Assembly (NCBI GenBank): GCA_020638055.1
Contig: JACKJH010000001.1
Location: 434,001-498,000 of the forward strand
Direction of reading: 5' to 3'
Source of the DNA: Hyphomicrobiaceae bacterium
Lineage (GTDB): Bacteria > Pseudomonadota > Alphaproteobacteria > Rhizobiales > Hyphomicrobiaceae
Length of the DNA stretch: 64,000 nt
In this document: positions 1 through 10,669 of the stretch, piece by piece
Layout of the letters: each line of letters opens with the position of its first letter
How positions within the stretch are numbered: the first letter of the stretch is position 1
Made by a program: the position numbers and the translations under genes
Notes under the pieces: generated by a model
The model's database searches: none
Told to the model about the DNA's origin: nothing
The model's input: only the letters and a program-made list of their open reading frames with translations

Positions 1-358
1 GGCTGATCTCCCCGGTGAACTCGTGCAGCAGAGATTCTATATCGGCACGCGCGGGTCGCTTGTCGGCGCGATTAACGACCTCGCCTTCGGCGTCGTCCGT
101 GGCGGTCTCCATGCCCCAGCGCACGGTGAAGCGATAGGCCTTCTCGCCGTCCATGGCAAAAGACACCGTCTTCGTCGCCTCGCCGAATGCAATCGGCAAA
201 ATTCCTGTTGCGAGCGGATCGAGCGTGCCTGCGTGGCCGGCCTTTTGCGCTTCGAACACACGTTTTGCCGCGCCGAGCGCCTGCGTCGAGGTTACTCCAA
301 GCGCCTTATCGAGAATTAGCCAGCCGTGAACTGGATTACCTTTTTTGCGTCGGGCCAT
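1..358 (-). CDS. truB: tRNA pseudouridine(55) synthase TruB, N-terminal part (cut by window edge)
   Basis: Translating the minus strand from the ATG at 358 gives about 119 residues that run off the left edge. The N-terminus has the TruB signature HGWLILDK..GVTS followed by AGHAGTLDPLATGILPIA, with the catalytic Asp at about residue 47 in GTLDPLA. TruB converts U55 in the T-loop of tRNAs to pseudouridine in the cytoplasm. It lies downstream of rbfA on the same strand, the usual end of the nusA-infB-rbfA-truB operon, but a 107-bp repeat element separates it from rbfA. No strong ribosome-binding site is visible before the ATG. The family call is firm; the missing C-terminus cannot be judged. Confidence 0.93.
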   Translation of the reverse strand, partial: MARRKKGNPVHGWLILDKALGVTSTQALGAAKRVFEAQKAGHAGTLDPLATGILPIAFGEATKTVSFAMDGEKAYRFTVRWGMETATDDAEGEVVNRADKRPARADIESLLHEFTGEIS

Positions 359-387
359 GTTGCGTTTCTGATTATGGGTTGCAGGGG

Positions 388-494
388 CTAGAGCGCGTTT
401 TTAATCCGATGGAATTGGATTGGCGCCCTAGCTTCTTGTTTGGTCACAGTTTCTTCGACGGACCGGCGGCCACTTCGTCGGAAAATGCGCTAGA
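388..494. repeat. RIME-like mosaic palindromic element (two modules)
   Basis: A left hairpin module begins CTAGAGCGCG and closes at GGCGCCCTAG. It is followed by the right module CTTCTTGTTTGGTCAC...CTTCGTCGGAAAATGCGCTAG. The same two-part design recurs in this window at 10504, 27696, 58976 and 60915. It resembles the rhizobial intergenic mosaic elements (RIME). It sits between rbfA and truB inside the operon, so it would be transcribed and could fold as paired stem-loops. Confidence 0.8.
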
Positions 495-608
495 GCGTCG
501 TGCGTTATATCGGGATCATTCTGCTGCGGCGAATTTGTTTCCAAGGTCAAGTAGGGCTGCGCAGCCGATTGGCCGTTGCCGCCGCCCTATCGGAAACTGA
601 TTGCATAC

Positions 609-1007
609 TTATTTCTCAAGGTCCTGACGGACCTTCGGGGAGTGCAGCAGGCGCTCAATACGCATGGCTTCCTCGAACGTTTCATCTTCGCGAAAGCGCA
701 CATCGGGGGCGTATTTCAAATCAACGGCGTGCGCTACCTCAGCCCGAATGTATTTGCGATTCCGTTCGAGTGCCGAAAGCACAGAGGTCATATCCGTGCC
801 GCCAAGCGGCATGATGTAGGCGGTAGCGATTTTCAGGTCGGGTGACATTCGCACTTCAGTAACCGTAATGACGTGACTTTGAATGATGTCATCGTGAATC
901 TCGCCGCGTGACAGCAGCCCGGCAAGGGCGTGGCGCACGCTTTCACCGACGCGGAGTTGCCGCTGGGAGGGGCCTTTCGCGGACGCGTTCCTAGAGTGTT
1001 TGGCCAA
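609..1007 (-). CDS. rbfA: 30S ribosome-binding factor RbfA
   Basis: This 132-residue protein matches the small KH-fold RbfA family: SQRQLRVGESVRHALAGLL near the N-terminus, then VTVTEVRMSPDLKIATAYI, and a C-terminal helix with DVRFREDETFEEAMRIERLL. RbfA helps mature the 5' end of 16S rRNA and supports cold adaptation. The start is TTG at 1007, supported by an AAGGAG site a few bases upstream inside the preceding gene, whose stop lies at 991. This 17-bp overlap suggests translational coupling. Downstream are a repeat element and truB. Confidence 0.95.
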   Translation of the reverse strand: MAKHSRNASAKGPSQRQLRVGESVRHALAGLLSRGEIHDDIIQSHVITVTEVRMSPDLKIATAYIMPLGGTDMTSVLSALERNRKYIRAEVAHAVDLKYAPDVRFREDETFEEAMRIERLLHSPKVRQDLEK

Positions 1008-1503
1008 CGGTCTTCTCCTTGGCGAGTGCTACAAATGCGGCCGCCTCTTCGGGCGTGGCAAAAGCGCGTTTGGGCACCATCCAACCCATTCGATTGTTGG
1101 GCCAAAGCAGAACCTGTTGGGGAAAATCGTCTACCCGGCGGATCAATTCCCACTTCTGCACGCCTTCAGACAGTTCGGATTTGATAGCAAAGCCCTCCTC
1201 GCCGGCTTCGAAATCCATATCGAATTCTCCAAGGCGTTGATGGGCAAAGCTGCGACGGCGGTGCCACGGGCCAACAACAAAGCGCAAGATCAACAGTACC
1301 GCTGCAAGCACCAGGAAATATGCCAGCCAGCCTGCTTGTCCCTCCCATACGGCTGCGCCAGCGGATATCAAGAGGACCGAAACAAGTGCGTAGTACATGG
1401 CCTCGGCGAAACGCCGGGGCGACGTCAGGCGGGCCTGGGCACGCGACAGGACGCAATAGTCGTCGTACGTCCAGCGATATATCACATGGAAATGGCGGGG
1501 CAT
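991..1503 (-). CDS. YcxB-like two-TM membrane protein of unknown function
   Basis: From the ATG at 1503 the protein has 170 residues. An upstream in-frame start at 1560 exists, but the 1503 ATG has a clear GGAAGGAG site. Two hydrophobic segments (about residues 33-53 and 57-79) are separated by a short loop. A soluble C-terminal domain (about 95-165) has the pattern of YcxB-like domains: FDMDFEAGEEGFAIKSELSEG, then a W..I/V segment and LPKRAF-like VPKRAF. No function is established for this family. Its position between infB and rbfA and its overlap with rbfA suggest it is co-transcribed with the translation-factor operon. Confidence 0.6.
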   Translation of the reverse strand: MPRHFHVIYRWTYDDYCVLSRAQARLTSPRRFAEAMYYALVSVLLISAGAAVWEGQAGWLAYFLVLAAVLLILRFVVGPWHRRRSFAHQRLGEFDMDFEAGEEGFAIKSELSEGVQKWELIRRVDDFPQQVLLWPNNRMGWMVPKRAFATPEEAAAFVALAKEKTVGQTL

Positions 1504-1556
1504 TTGTTCTCCTTCCGCGCCGGGGTGGGACCAGCGACGGTGGCTTGAGCCTTCAA

Positions 1557-1847
1557 TCAACCGATCTGCACCGTGTAGACGTCCTGTCCGGTTTCCTTCA
1601 AGCGCTCTGCTATGCCTGCAATGATCTTGTTGGCTATCTCAGGGACAAGGGTTGGGCCCTCAAACCAGATTTGGAGCCCTGGCATTTCATCTGAAATTAT
1701 AATGATAGCATCGGTCGGCTTGTGATGGAGGCGCAACGTCCCCCACCCTTCGACACGCTCGCAGCCCTCCGGCACCAGCTTGGCAAGCACATCGGGCGGC
1801 AGCTCCAGGAAGCGCCCGTCTTCGCGCTTTATCAGAAATTCAGCCAT
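1557..1847 (-). CDS. Small hypothetical protein in the infB-rbfA interval
   Basis: This 96-residue ORF reads MAEFLIKRED at the start and ends VYTVQIG. I do not recognise a family. The sequence is mixed alpha/beta in character, with no signal peptide or membrane segment, and has an amphipathic C-terminal helix rich in I/A/E (VPEIANKIIAGIAERL). It lies 95 bp downstream of infB and 54 bp upstream of the YcxB-like gene on the same strand, so it is probably part of the same transcript. Codon use looks like that of its neighbours. It is called a gene on context and composition only. Confidence 0.5.
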   Translation of the reverse strand: MAEFLIKREDGRFLELPPDVLAKLVPEGCERVEGWGTLRLHHKPTDAIIIISDEMPGLQIWFEGPTLVPEIANKIIAGIAERLKETGQDVYTVQIG

Positions 1848-1942
1848 GGCGTTTCAGCACGTTCGCGAATTGAAGTGTGGTTGAAAAGCGAACGCGGCGG
1901 CATCTACATACCGCCGCGTTGCCGGTCATTGGGGTGATCGCG

Positions 1943-4765
<2,823 letters not shown>

Positions 4766-4776
4766 TCGATATCCGT

Positions 4777-5502
4777 TCAAGCGTCCAGTTTGGCGGTCTG
4801 TACCGATTCATCGGCTTCACCCTGGGGTGAATCACGATGCACAATTCCCGACCGGTAGCGCTGCAAGCGCCCAGCCTCAGCCAGGAAGCGGTCAGTTATG
4901 CCGCCCTTCTTGAGGCCAGCATGTACCACATTTGGCCGTGCAATGGCCAAACTCATTTGAGCTACGGTCAAAACCGCGACGATACGGCCATTTGGGCAGC
5001 GCTGGCCTTCGCCGTCCGTATTTCGCGTGGCGCCGGAAGCACATGCCAGAAACTTGCGATCGAGCTTGCTGCGACCGTCCTCAGCCGCGTCACTGCCGTG
5101 CACAAGTGCACAAACCCTGCCCTCGGCGATTGTGCGCGAGATCTTCTCGAAACCGGTAATGAGAACGCCCGCCTTGTTGGCCAAGGACAAAGCCTCGCCA
5201 ACCCGGCGCATCAGCAGCGCCTCCACCTGATCGGGCAGGTCGGCTGGAACGTCGATCTTGCGTTTCAGGCTTTTGGCGAAGGATTTCCCGGCAACCGCTC
5301 GCGCCATACTTTGGCGGTCGGCAGTAACCCAGACACCACGGCCGGGAAGCCTGTGGGCCAAGTCGGGTACAATAACGTTGTCGGGTCCGGCAACGAAGCG
5401 GATCAGGTCGGCGGGCGAGCGCTCGGCACGCGTTGCCACGCACAACCGGGTGTGTTCCGGTTGCGCTTCGACGTCACGACCTGTCGATCGTTCGCGAACC
5501 AC
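4777..5502 (-). CDS. ylxR: YlxR/DUF448-family RNA-binding protein with L7Ae-like C-terminal region
   Basis: The 241-residue protein has an N-terminal YlxR domain (about residues 17-95) with LIRFVAGPDNVIVPDLAHRL followed by PGRGVWV. A second region (about 100-215) resembles the L7Ae-type fold found in alphaproteobacterial fusions of this family. YlxR proteins bind nucleic acid and sit between nusA and infB in most bacteria; a role in transcription or RNase P modulation has been proposed. The stop overlaps the alternative infB start (TTGA at 4777-4780), suggesting coupling. The C-terminal tail (after about 215) is Asp/Glu/Gln-rich. Confidence 0.88.
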   Translation of the reverse strand: MVRERSTGRDVEAQPEHTRLCVATRAERSPADLIRFVAGPDNVIVPDLAHRLPGRGVWVTADRQSMARAVAGKSFAKSLKRKIDVPADLPDQVEALLMRRVGEALSLANKAGVLITGFEKISRTIAEGRVCALVHGSDAAEDGRSKLDRKFLACASGATRNTDGEGQRCPNGRIVAVLTVAQMSLAIARPNVVHAGLKKGGITDRFLAEAGRLQRYRSGIVHRDSPQGEADESVQTAKLDA

Positions 5503-5532
5503 GCTCTCGTTGCCTCCTGGCCCATCAGGGCC

Positions 5533-7254
5533 TTAACCCTGTGCGGCGGCGGCAGGATCGCCGACGCCATCTTGTTTGGGAGCAGACTGGCCGTCTCCGA
5601 CCGCGTCAGCTTCCGCGACTTCTCCAGTTCCAGCGGCTTCCGCCTCTGCTGCCTTGGCAGCTTCCGCAGCCTTCATCTCCTCCAGCTCCTCGGCGGTGAT
5701 CCAGCCAGCATGCACGCGGGCCGACATAATCATATCTTCGGCCTCCTTGCGCGACAGGTCGAAGGCCTCCAGCACGCCCTTGTGGCGAACCGGTTCTGCG
5801 CCTTTCTCCTTGGCGCGCTCAGTCCAGCCCACCAAATCATCCGTTGCGCAATCGGCAACGTCTTCAACGGTCTTGATTTCAGCTTCGCCAAAAGCGACCA
5901 GCATTGCCGTGCTGACCCCGGCGATTTCGGAAACGCCATCTTCGACGCCAAGTTCACGACGGCGGGCATCCCGCTCGGCTTCCAGCTTCTCAAGTGCTTC
6001 GCGGGCGCGGCTCTGGATTTCCTCGGCGGTTCCTTCGTCGAAACCCTCAATCTGAGCAATTTCGTCGAGCTCGACGTAGGCGACCTCTTCAACAGTGGCG
6101 AAGCCTTCGGTAACGAGCAACTGGGCGATGACTTCGTCAACGTCAAGGGCATCCATGAACATTTGCGAGCGTTCAGTGAATTCCTTGTGGCGGCGCTCGG
6201 ATTCTTCTTCCTCGGTCAAGATGTCAATGTCCCAACCGGTAAGCTGAGAGGCAAGGCGGACGTTCTGACCGCGTCGGCCGATGGCCAGAGACAGTTGCGT
6301 TTCGGGAACCACCACTTCGATGCGGTTGGAATCTTCGTCAAGCACGACCTTGGTGACCTCGGCAGGTGCCAGAGCGTTAACGATGAATTCAGCGGCATCT
6401 TCCTTCCACTGAATGATGTCGATTTTTTCGTTCTGCAACTCGTTGACGACGGCCTGGACGCGCGCGCCGCGCATGCCGACGCAGGCGCCGACAGGATCAA
6501 TCGAGCTGTCGCGCGATATCACCGCGATTTTAGCGCGGGAACCGGGATCACGAGCCACCGACATAATCTGGACCACGCCATCATAAATCTCGGGCACTTC
6601 CTGGGCGAAGAGCTTGGACATGAACTCGGGACGTGCGCGTGAGAGGAAGATCTGTGGTCCGCGTTGCGTGCGCTCAACATTGTAGATGTAAGCGCGGATG
6701 CGATCACCCAAGCGCACATTCTCGCGCGGGATCATCTCGTCACGGCGGATGATCGCCTCGGCACGGCCGAGATCGACGATAACGTTGCCGTATTCGGCGC
6801 GTTTGACCGTACCATTGGCGATCTCGCCGACGCGATCCTTGTATTCGGTGTACTGGCGTTCGCGCTCAGCTTCACGAACCTTCTGGACGATTACCTGCTT
6901 GGCGTTCTGGGCCGCCACACGGCCAAACTCCAGCGGCGGCAGGGTTTCGGCAATCAGATCTCCGATTGTCGCGTTGGGATTGCGCGCCTGGGCATCGCCC
7001 AACGAAATTTCAGTGGAATCGTTCTCCACATCCTCAACGACCGATAAAACCCGAGAGAGCTTTGCCTCGCCGGTCTTGGGGTCGATTTCGCAACGGATAT
7101 CGTTCTCCGAGCCGTATCTGGATTTGGCAGCCTTCTGGATCGCGTCTTCCATCGCCTGCAGAACGATCATGCGATCAATTGATTTTTCACGCGCGACCGC
7201 ATCGGCGATTTGTAAAAGTTCAAGCTTGTTGGCCGAAATGCCTGGCATCGCCAT
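5533..7254 (-). CDS. nusA: Transcription termination/antitermination factor NusA
   Basis: The 573-residue NusA has an N-terminal RNA-polymerase-binding domain (about 1-135), an S1 domain (GTVKRAEYGNVIVDLGRAEA onward, about 140-205) and two KH domains (VGMRGARVQAVVNEL and IGRRGQNVRLASQL). Helix-hairpin-helix-like acidic repeats follow (about 350-510), and the tail is Ala/Glu-rich. It binds RNA polymerase and nascent RNA and controls pausing and termination. A GGAGGA site lies upstream of the ATG and inside the end of rimP, only 2 bp separating the two genes. An ATG two codons downstream is an alternative start. Confidence 0.97.
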   Translation of the reverse strand: MAMPGISANKLELLQIADAVAREKSIDRMIVLQAMEDAIQKAAKSRYGSENDIRCEIDPKTGEAKLSRVLSVVEDVENDSTEISLGDAQARNPNATIGDLIAETLPPLEFGRVAAQNAKQVIVQKVREAERERQYTEYKDRVGEIANGTVKRAEYGNVIVDLGRAEAIIRRDEMIPRENVRLGDRIRAYIYNVERTQRGPQIFLSRARPEFMSKLFAQEVPEIYDGVVQIMSVARDPGSRAKIAVISRDSSIDPVGACVGMRGARVQAVVNELQNEKIDIIQWKEDAAEFIVNALAPAEVTKVVLDEDSNRIEVVVPETQLSLAIGRRGQNVRLASQLTGWDIDILTEEEESERRHKEFTERSQMFMDALDVDEVIAQLLVTEGFATVEEVAYVELDEIAQIEGFDEGTAEEIQSRAREALEKLEAERDARRRELGVEDGVSEIAGVSTAMLVAFGEAEIKTVEDVADCATDDLVGWTERAKEKGAEPVRHKGVLEAFDLSRKEAEDMIMSARVHAGWITAEELEEMKAAEAAKAAEAEAAGTGEVAEADAVGDGQSAPKQDGVGDPAAAAQG

Positions 7255-7256
7255 TG

Positions 7257-7868
7257 CTATTGGTCCTCCAACGGATCGAGATCGGCCCCATCATGGGCAG
7301 CCGACCCCGGCTTTGCCTTTTGTTTCGCGCGGGCCAGTGCCTCGCGGACCAGTTGATCGGTCAGGACCAGTTTCGCGCTGGCGATCAGTCCCACCGGAAA
7401 ACCTACGACGGCCGGCCCGGCATCGCCGAGATCGACCTCCATGCGGACCTCTCCGTCCGCGAACCCTTCGAGCGTGCCGCGATAACGTTTGCGGCCGTCG
7501 ACCAACTCCTTCAGTTCGACCTTGGCCTCACTGCCAGCCCACGCTTCGAAATCTGAAGGTCTGACCAGCGGTCGGTCTATACCGGGCGAGGATACTTCAA
7601 GGCGATATGCGCCATCGACCACATCGTGAACGTCCAGAAGTGGCGAAATCTGGCGTGAGATCGTTTCACAGTCCTCAATGGTTATGGTGCCATCCGGCCG
7701 CTCAGCCATAACTTGAACGGTGCGGCCTTCGCCGCCTGTGATCTGCACCCGCACTAATCGGAACCCGAGATCTTCGAGCGTGGGCTCAACAAGGCCAGCG
7801 ACTTCAGCTTCAAGGCCGTGCTCCGTCAAAAACCGACGGTGCTCGGCACCTTCAATGCCCGTTTGCAT
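7257..7868 (-). CDS. rimP: Ribosome maturation factor RimP
   Basis: This 203-residue RimP is needed for assembly of the 30S subunit. Visible marks are LVEPTLEDLGFRLVRVQI, DCETISRQISPLLDV and the motif YRLEVSSPGIDRPL. The C-terminal SH3-like domain carries KRYRGTLEGF. I prefer the ATG at 7868; an in-frame TTG at 7919 would extend it into the terminator-like hairpin of the leader. The Lys/Ala-rich tail ends DLDPLEDQ. It is the first gene of the rimP-nusA-ylxR-infB run. Confidence 0.93.
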   Translation of the reverse strand: MQTGIEGAEHRRFLTEHGLEAEVAGLVEPTLEDLGFRLVRVQITGGEGRTVQVMAERPDGTITIEDCETISRQISPLLDVHDVVDGAYRLEVSSPGIDRPLVRPSDFEAWAGSEAKVELKELVDGRKRYRGTLEGFADGEVRMEVDLGDAGPAVVGFPVGLIASAKLVLTDQLVREALARAKQKAKPGSAAHDGADLDPLEDQ

Positions 7869-7914
7869 AAGAAACCGGAATCTCAAGAGACGTAATTGCG
7901 CTTGATCATGTGCG

Positions 7915-7950
7915 ACCAAAACAAAAAGAGCGGATCCGAGGGATCCACTC
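7915..7950 (-). terminator. Intrinsic-terminator-like hairpin in the rimP-nusA leader (possible attenuator)
   Basis: On the minus strand the stem GAGTGGATCC / GGATCCGCTC closes on a 3-nt loop and is followed by TTTTTG and more Ts, a textbook intrinsic terminator. It lies 84 bp after the trmB stop but also downstream of the candidate rimP promoter (7980-8008). It could therefore end the trmB transcript, attenuate the rimP-nusA transcript, or both. Confidence 0.7.
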
Positions 7951-7979
7951 TCAGAGTTGAGATGATCATGAGCAACTGA

Positions 7980-8008
7980 ATACTACGAGAATGTGAATGA
8001 TGTTGCAA
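7980..8008 (-). promoter_or_regulatory. Candidate sigma-70-type promoter for the rimP-nusA-infB operon
   Basis: On the minus strand there is TTGCAA (8008-8003), a 17-bp spacer, then TAGTAT (7985-7980). The transcript would start near 7973, giving a leader of about 105 nt before rimP that contains the terminator-like hairpin. This is inferred from sequence pattern only. Confidence 0.45.
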
Positions 8009-8033
8009 GCGCATTCTATAGTGAATGCTCGAT

Positions 8034-8795
8034 TTATTGGCGGCGAAGGCTAAAAAAATAGCAGCGTCGTCCCTCTCGCCCAGCCTTTGTTTCATAACGG
8101 GTTGGGGGCAAGTCCACGGGCCGCTCTCGCCAATCGGATGGAGATTGTGCAGTCCATTCGAATTCGCCGTTTGCGTAAAGGGCAAGCAATCCCGTGCGCG
8201 CATAATCACCGATATCAGTTGCAAAACGCAGTTCTGAACCGGGCTTCATGACACGCGCCAGCTCAGACACCAGTGCGGGCTGAATGAGGCGCCTTTTATT
8301 GTGGCGCCGCTTTGGCCATGGATCCGGGAACAAGATGAACACACGGTCGAGCGATGCCGGCGGCAAAGTGCGAAGGAAAGGTCGAACGTCATCGGCCAAA
8401 AGGCGCACGTGGTCGAGCCCGCCATCGGCGACCGCATTAAGCACCTTCAACACACCATCCTGATAGGGCTCTGACCCGATTAAAACCACTCCGGGATTTT
8501 GACGGGCCTGCCAAATTAAATGCTCGCCGCCGCCAAATCCTATTTCGAGCCAGACCGGAGGATTTGTCTGCGCAAATCGACCAGAAGCCATGCCCAACTG
8601 TGCTGAGAGCTTGAATGTCGTTTCCGGCTTTATTTGTGCTGGATCAACAGCGATGCGCGGAAGAAGCTCTTTGAGCAAACTCTGCTGATGGTCGCTTGGC
8701 GTGCGTCCCCTGCGCCGCCCAAACGAGCGCACGTCTGGAGGGGGTGTTCCCGGTTGGCCGTGATGTCCACGGTTCTGATTATCGTTGTCAGTCAT
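8034..8795 (-). CDS. trmB: tRNA (guanine-N7-)-methyltransferase TrmB
   Basis: This 253-residue enzyme methylates G46 of tRNA using SAM. Evidence is the Rossmann motif WLEIGFGGGEHL, the acidic IGSEPY segment that contacts SAM, and the TrmB-specific FPDPWPKRRHNKRRL followed by RFATDIGDYA. The ATG at 8795 is chosen because the 37 residues upstream in the same frame are a translation of the palindromic repeat at 8815-8885, not protein homologous to TrmB. It lies downstream of metK, an order conserved in rhizobia. Confidence 0.93.
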   Translation of the reverse strand: MTDNDNQNRGHHGQPGTPPPDVRSFGRRRGRTPSDHQQSLLKELLPRIAVDPAQIKPETTFKLSAQLGMASGRFAQTNPPVWLEIGFGGGEHLIWQARQNPGVVLIGSEPYQDGVLKVLNAVADGGLDHVRLLADDVRPFLRTLPPASLDRVFILFPDPWPKRRHNKRRLIQPALVSELARVMKPGSELRFATDIGDYARTGLLALYANGEFEWTAQSPSDWRERPVDLPPTRYETKAGREGRRCYFFSLRRQ

Positions 8796-8814
8796 TATGG
8801 TCCCGCCAAAACAC

Positions 8815-8885
8815 CTAGCATTTTGGTTTGGTCGCATCTTCTTCGGCGAACCAGCGTCCACTTCGTCGGAAAATGCTCCAGAGCG
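8815..8885. repeat. RIME-like right module upstream of trmB
   Basis: This is one copy of the module with GGTCGCATCTTCTTCGGCGAA facing CTTCGTCGGAAAATGCTCCAG, a hairpin with GCAT-TTTC arms. It starts at CTAG (8815) and ends at a degenerate CCAG. It separates metK from trmB. Confidence 0.75.
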
Positions 8886-8999
8886 CATTCCACCAGCCTG
8901 GCCCATAAACTTTGGCGAAACATGCTCTGGAAAAAACTACGGCCACGTCAGGTTATCCTGCGCGGCCGCTGTTTTAATTTCTGCCGGTTCGCCCCGGCT

Positions 9000-10205
9000 T
9001 CAGGACAAGTGGCTTTTCAGTTTATCGGCGATACCCGTGCCCTCCCAGGAGAAGCCTCCGTCCTGGTCGGGTTCACGACCGAAGTGCCCGTAAGCTGCGG
9101 TCCGCGCGTAAACGGGTTTGTTCAGATCGAGATGCTCGCGAATGCCACGCGGCGTCAGGCTCATAACATCGCGAAGTGCGCGTTCTATCTTTGATTCTTC
9201 GACGTTGCCAGTGCCATGCGTATCGACGTAAATCGACAGCGGTTCAGCGACGCCAATGGCGTATGAAAGCTGAATTGTGCAACGGTCAGCAAGACCGGCA
9301 GCAACAACGTTCTTGGCAAGATAACGCGAGGCATAGGCCGCAGAACGGTCAACCTTTGTGGGGTCCTTGCCGGAGAAGGCACCGCCACCGTGGGGCGCTG
9401 CGCCACCATATGTATCAACGATGATTTTACGCCCGGTCAGGCCGCAATCTCCGTCGGGGCCGCCGATGACGAATTTCCCGGTAGGATTGACGTGCCAAAC
9501 CGTCTGATCGTTGACCCACTCCGCAGGCAGGATCTTGCGGATATATGGATCGACGATCGTTCGCACGTCGGACGACGTAAGTTTTTCATCGAGATGCTGT
9601 GTGGAAAGGACAATCTGTGTCACAGCAACCGGCTTGCCGTTCTCATAGCGGATCGTGATCTGGCTCTTTGCGTCCGGCCCGAGCACTGCGGCTGCGCCCT
9701 CTTTCGCTTTGCGCGCGCGCGCTAGTTCCTGCAGAATCTTGTGGCTGTAGTAGATCGGCGCGGGCATGAGTTCGGGCGTTTCCCGGCATGCGTAACCGAA
9801 CATAATGCCCTGATCACCGGCGCCTTCTTCCTGGTTTGAAGGCTGCCGGCCGTCAACGCCTTGTGCGATATCGGCTGACTGGGGATGCAGTAGGACTTCG
9901 ATATCGGCGTGCTCCCAATGGAACCCATCCTGCTCATAACCGATGTCGCGGATTGCCATGCGCGCCACATGCGCGATCCAGTCCTTTGTGACCGTCTCGG
10001 GACCACGTGTTTCACCAGCGATTAGAACCAGGTTGGTCGTTGCCATGGTTTCGCAAGCTGCGCGAATAACCCAGGGATCGATGCCTGCGTTGGGGCCTTC
10101 ACGATAAAACAAATCGACGATCTCATCGGAGATGCGGTCACACACCTTGTCGGGGTGGCCCTCTGAGACGGATTCACTCGTGAATAGATAAGATGAGCGT
10201 GCCAC
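9000..10205 (-). CDS. metK: S-adenosylmethionine synthetase (methionine adenosyltransferase)
   Basis: MetK makes SAM from methionine and ATP. The 401-residue protein shows FTSESVSEGHPDKVCD at the N-terminus (His and Asp of the active site), GAGDQGIMFGYA in the ATP-binding region and GGGAFSGKDPTKVDRSAAY in the C-terminal domain. Two GTG codons, at 10211 and 10205, are possible starts. The second has better spacing from the GAGGAG site, so 10205 is preferred. The gene follows an HTH regulator on the same strand, separated by about 460 bp of repeats. Confidence 0.96.
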   Translation of the reverse strand: MARSSYLFTSESVSEGHPDKVCDRISDEIVDLFYREGPNAGIDPWVIRAACETMATTNLVLIAGETRGPETVTKDWIAHVARMAIRDIGYEQDGFHWEHADIEVLLHPQSADIAQGVDGRQPSNQEEGAGDQGIMFGYACRETPELMPAPIYYSHKILQELARARKAKEGAAAVLGPDAKSQITIRYENGKPVAVTQIVLSTQHLDEKLTSSDVRTIVDPYIRKILPAEWVNDQTVWHVNPTGKFVIGGPDGDCGLTGRKIIVDTYGGAAPHGGGAFSGKDPTKVDRSAAYASRYLAKNVVAAGLADRCTIQLSYAIGVAEPLSIYVDTHGTGNVEESKIERALRDVMSLTPRGIREHLDLNKPVYARTAAYGHFGREPDQDGGFSWEGTGIADKLKSHLS

Positions 10206-10394
10206 GATCACTCCTCGCGCGTTCTTTTTTTCATGTGTTTCATGTGCTGGAAATCGCGCGGGTTCTCGCAGGGAATTAAGCCGCGGTCAAGCGCCGCTCC
10301 TTGAGGCGGGCGTCAGGCAAGAGTGATGTGAGGAAGCGCTGGAACGCATGAAACCACCGAAAATGCGATGGAAGGGCGCAGATATACGGCTTCC

Positions 10395-10417
10395 TTCATG
10401 CATGCATCATGCATGAA
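10395..10417. promoter_or_regulatory. Palindrome TTCATGCAT/ATGCATGAA upstream of metK
   Basis: Nine-base inverted arms are separated by five bases, about 190 bp upstream of metK. It could be an operator or a small hairpin; nothing else supports a specific regulator. Confidence 0.35.
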
Positions 10418-10423
10418 TAAATA

Positions 10424-10504
10424 TTGCCGAAAGGCAGCTTGGTTATTGCAGAGAGGCAGCTTGGTTATTGCAGAGAGGCAGCTTGGTTATTGCAGAGAGG
10501 CAGC
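10424..10504. repeat. 22-bp tandem repeat, three exact units plus a degenerate first unit
   Basis: The unit starts GGCAGCTTGG and recurs with exact 22-bp spacing at 10433, 10455, 10477 and 10499, where the last copy runs into a RIME-like element. The bases just before the first unit (ATTGCCGAAA) look like a decayed copy of ATTGCAGAGA. It lies between the HTH gene and metK. Confidence 0.9.
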
Positions 10505-10604
10505 TAGAGCGCTTTTCGATTCGATGGAATCGAAAAGCGCTCTAGCTTATTGTTTGGTCGCATTTTCTGCGACGAAGCGACGTCCACTTCGGTTGAAACT
10601 CTAG
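10504..10604. repeat. RIME-like two-module element between the HTH gene and metK
   Basis: The left hairpin CTAGAGCGCTTTTCGATT...GAAAAGCGCTCTAG has near-perfect arms of about 18 bp. The right module starts at the shared CTAG and ends at ACTCTAGG (about 10604). The right module has lost part of its 3' arm compared with other copies. Confidence 0.85.
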
Positions 10605-10669
10605 GTTTCGGTCATACGACGACTGAACTACTACCCCCCGCTGACGGCCCCGATCCCAGTTGCTTGACG

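Noticed and set aside
4837..6642. 601-codon plus-strand ORF opposite ylxR and nusA
   Set aside because: It is the antisense of two strongly conserved genes; its sequence has no family features and arises from GC-skewed codon use.
10206..10394. SAM riboswitch upstream of metK
   Set aside because: No pseudoknot or conserved core of the SAM-II type could be recognised by eye; the region is mainly low-information sequence before the repeats.
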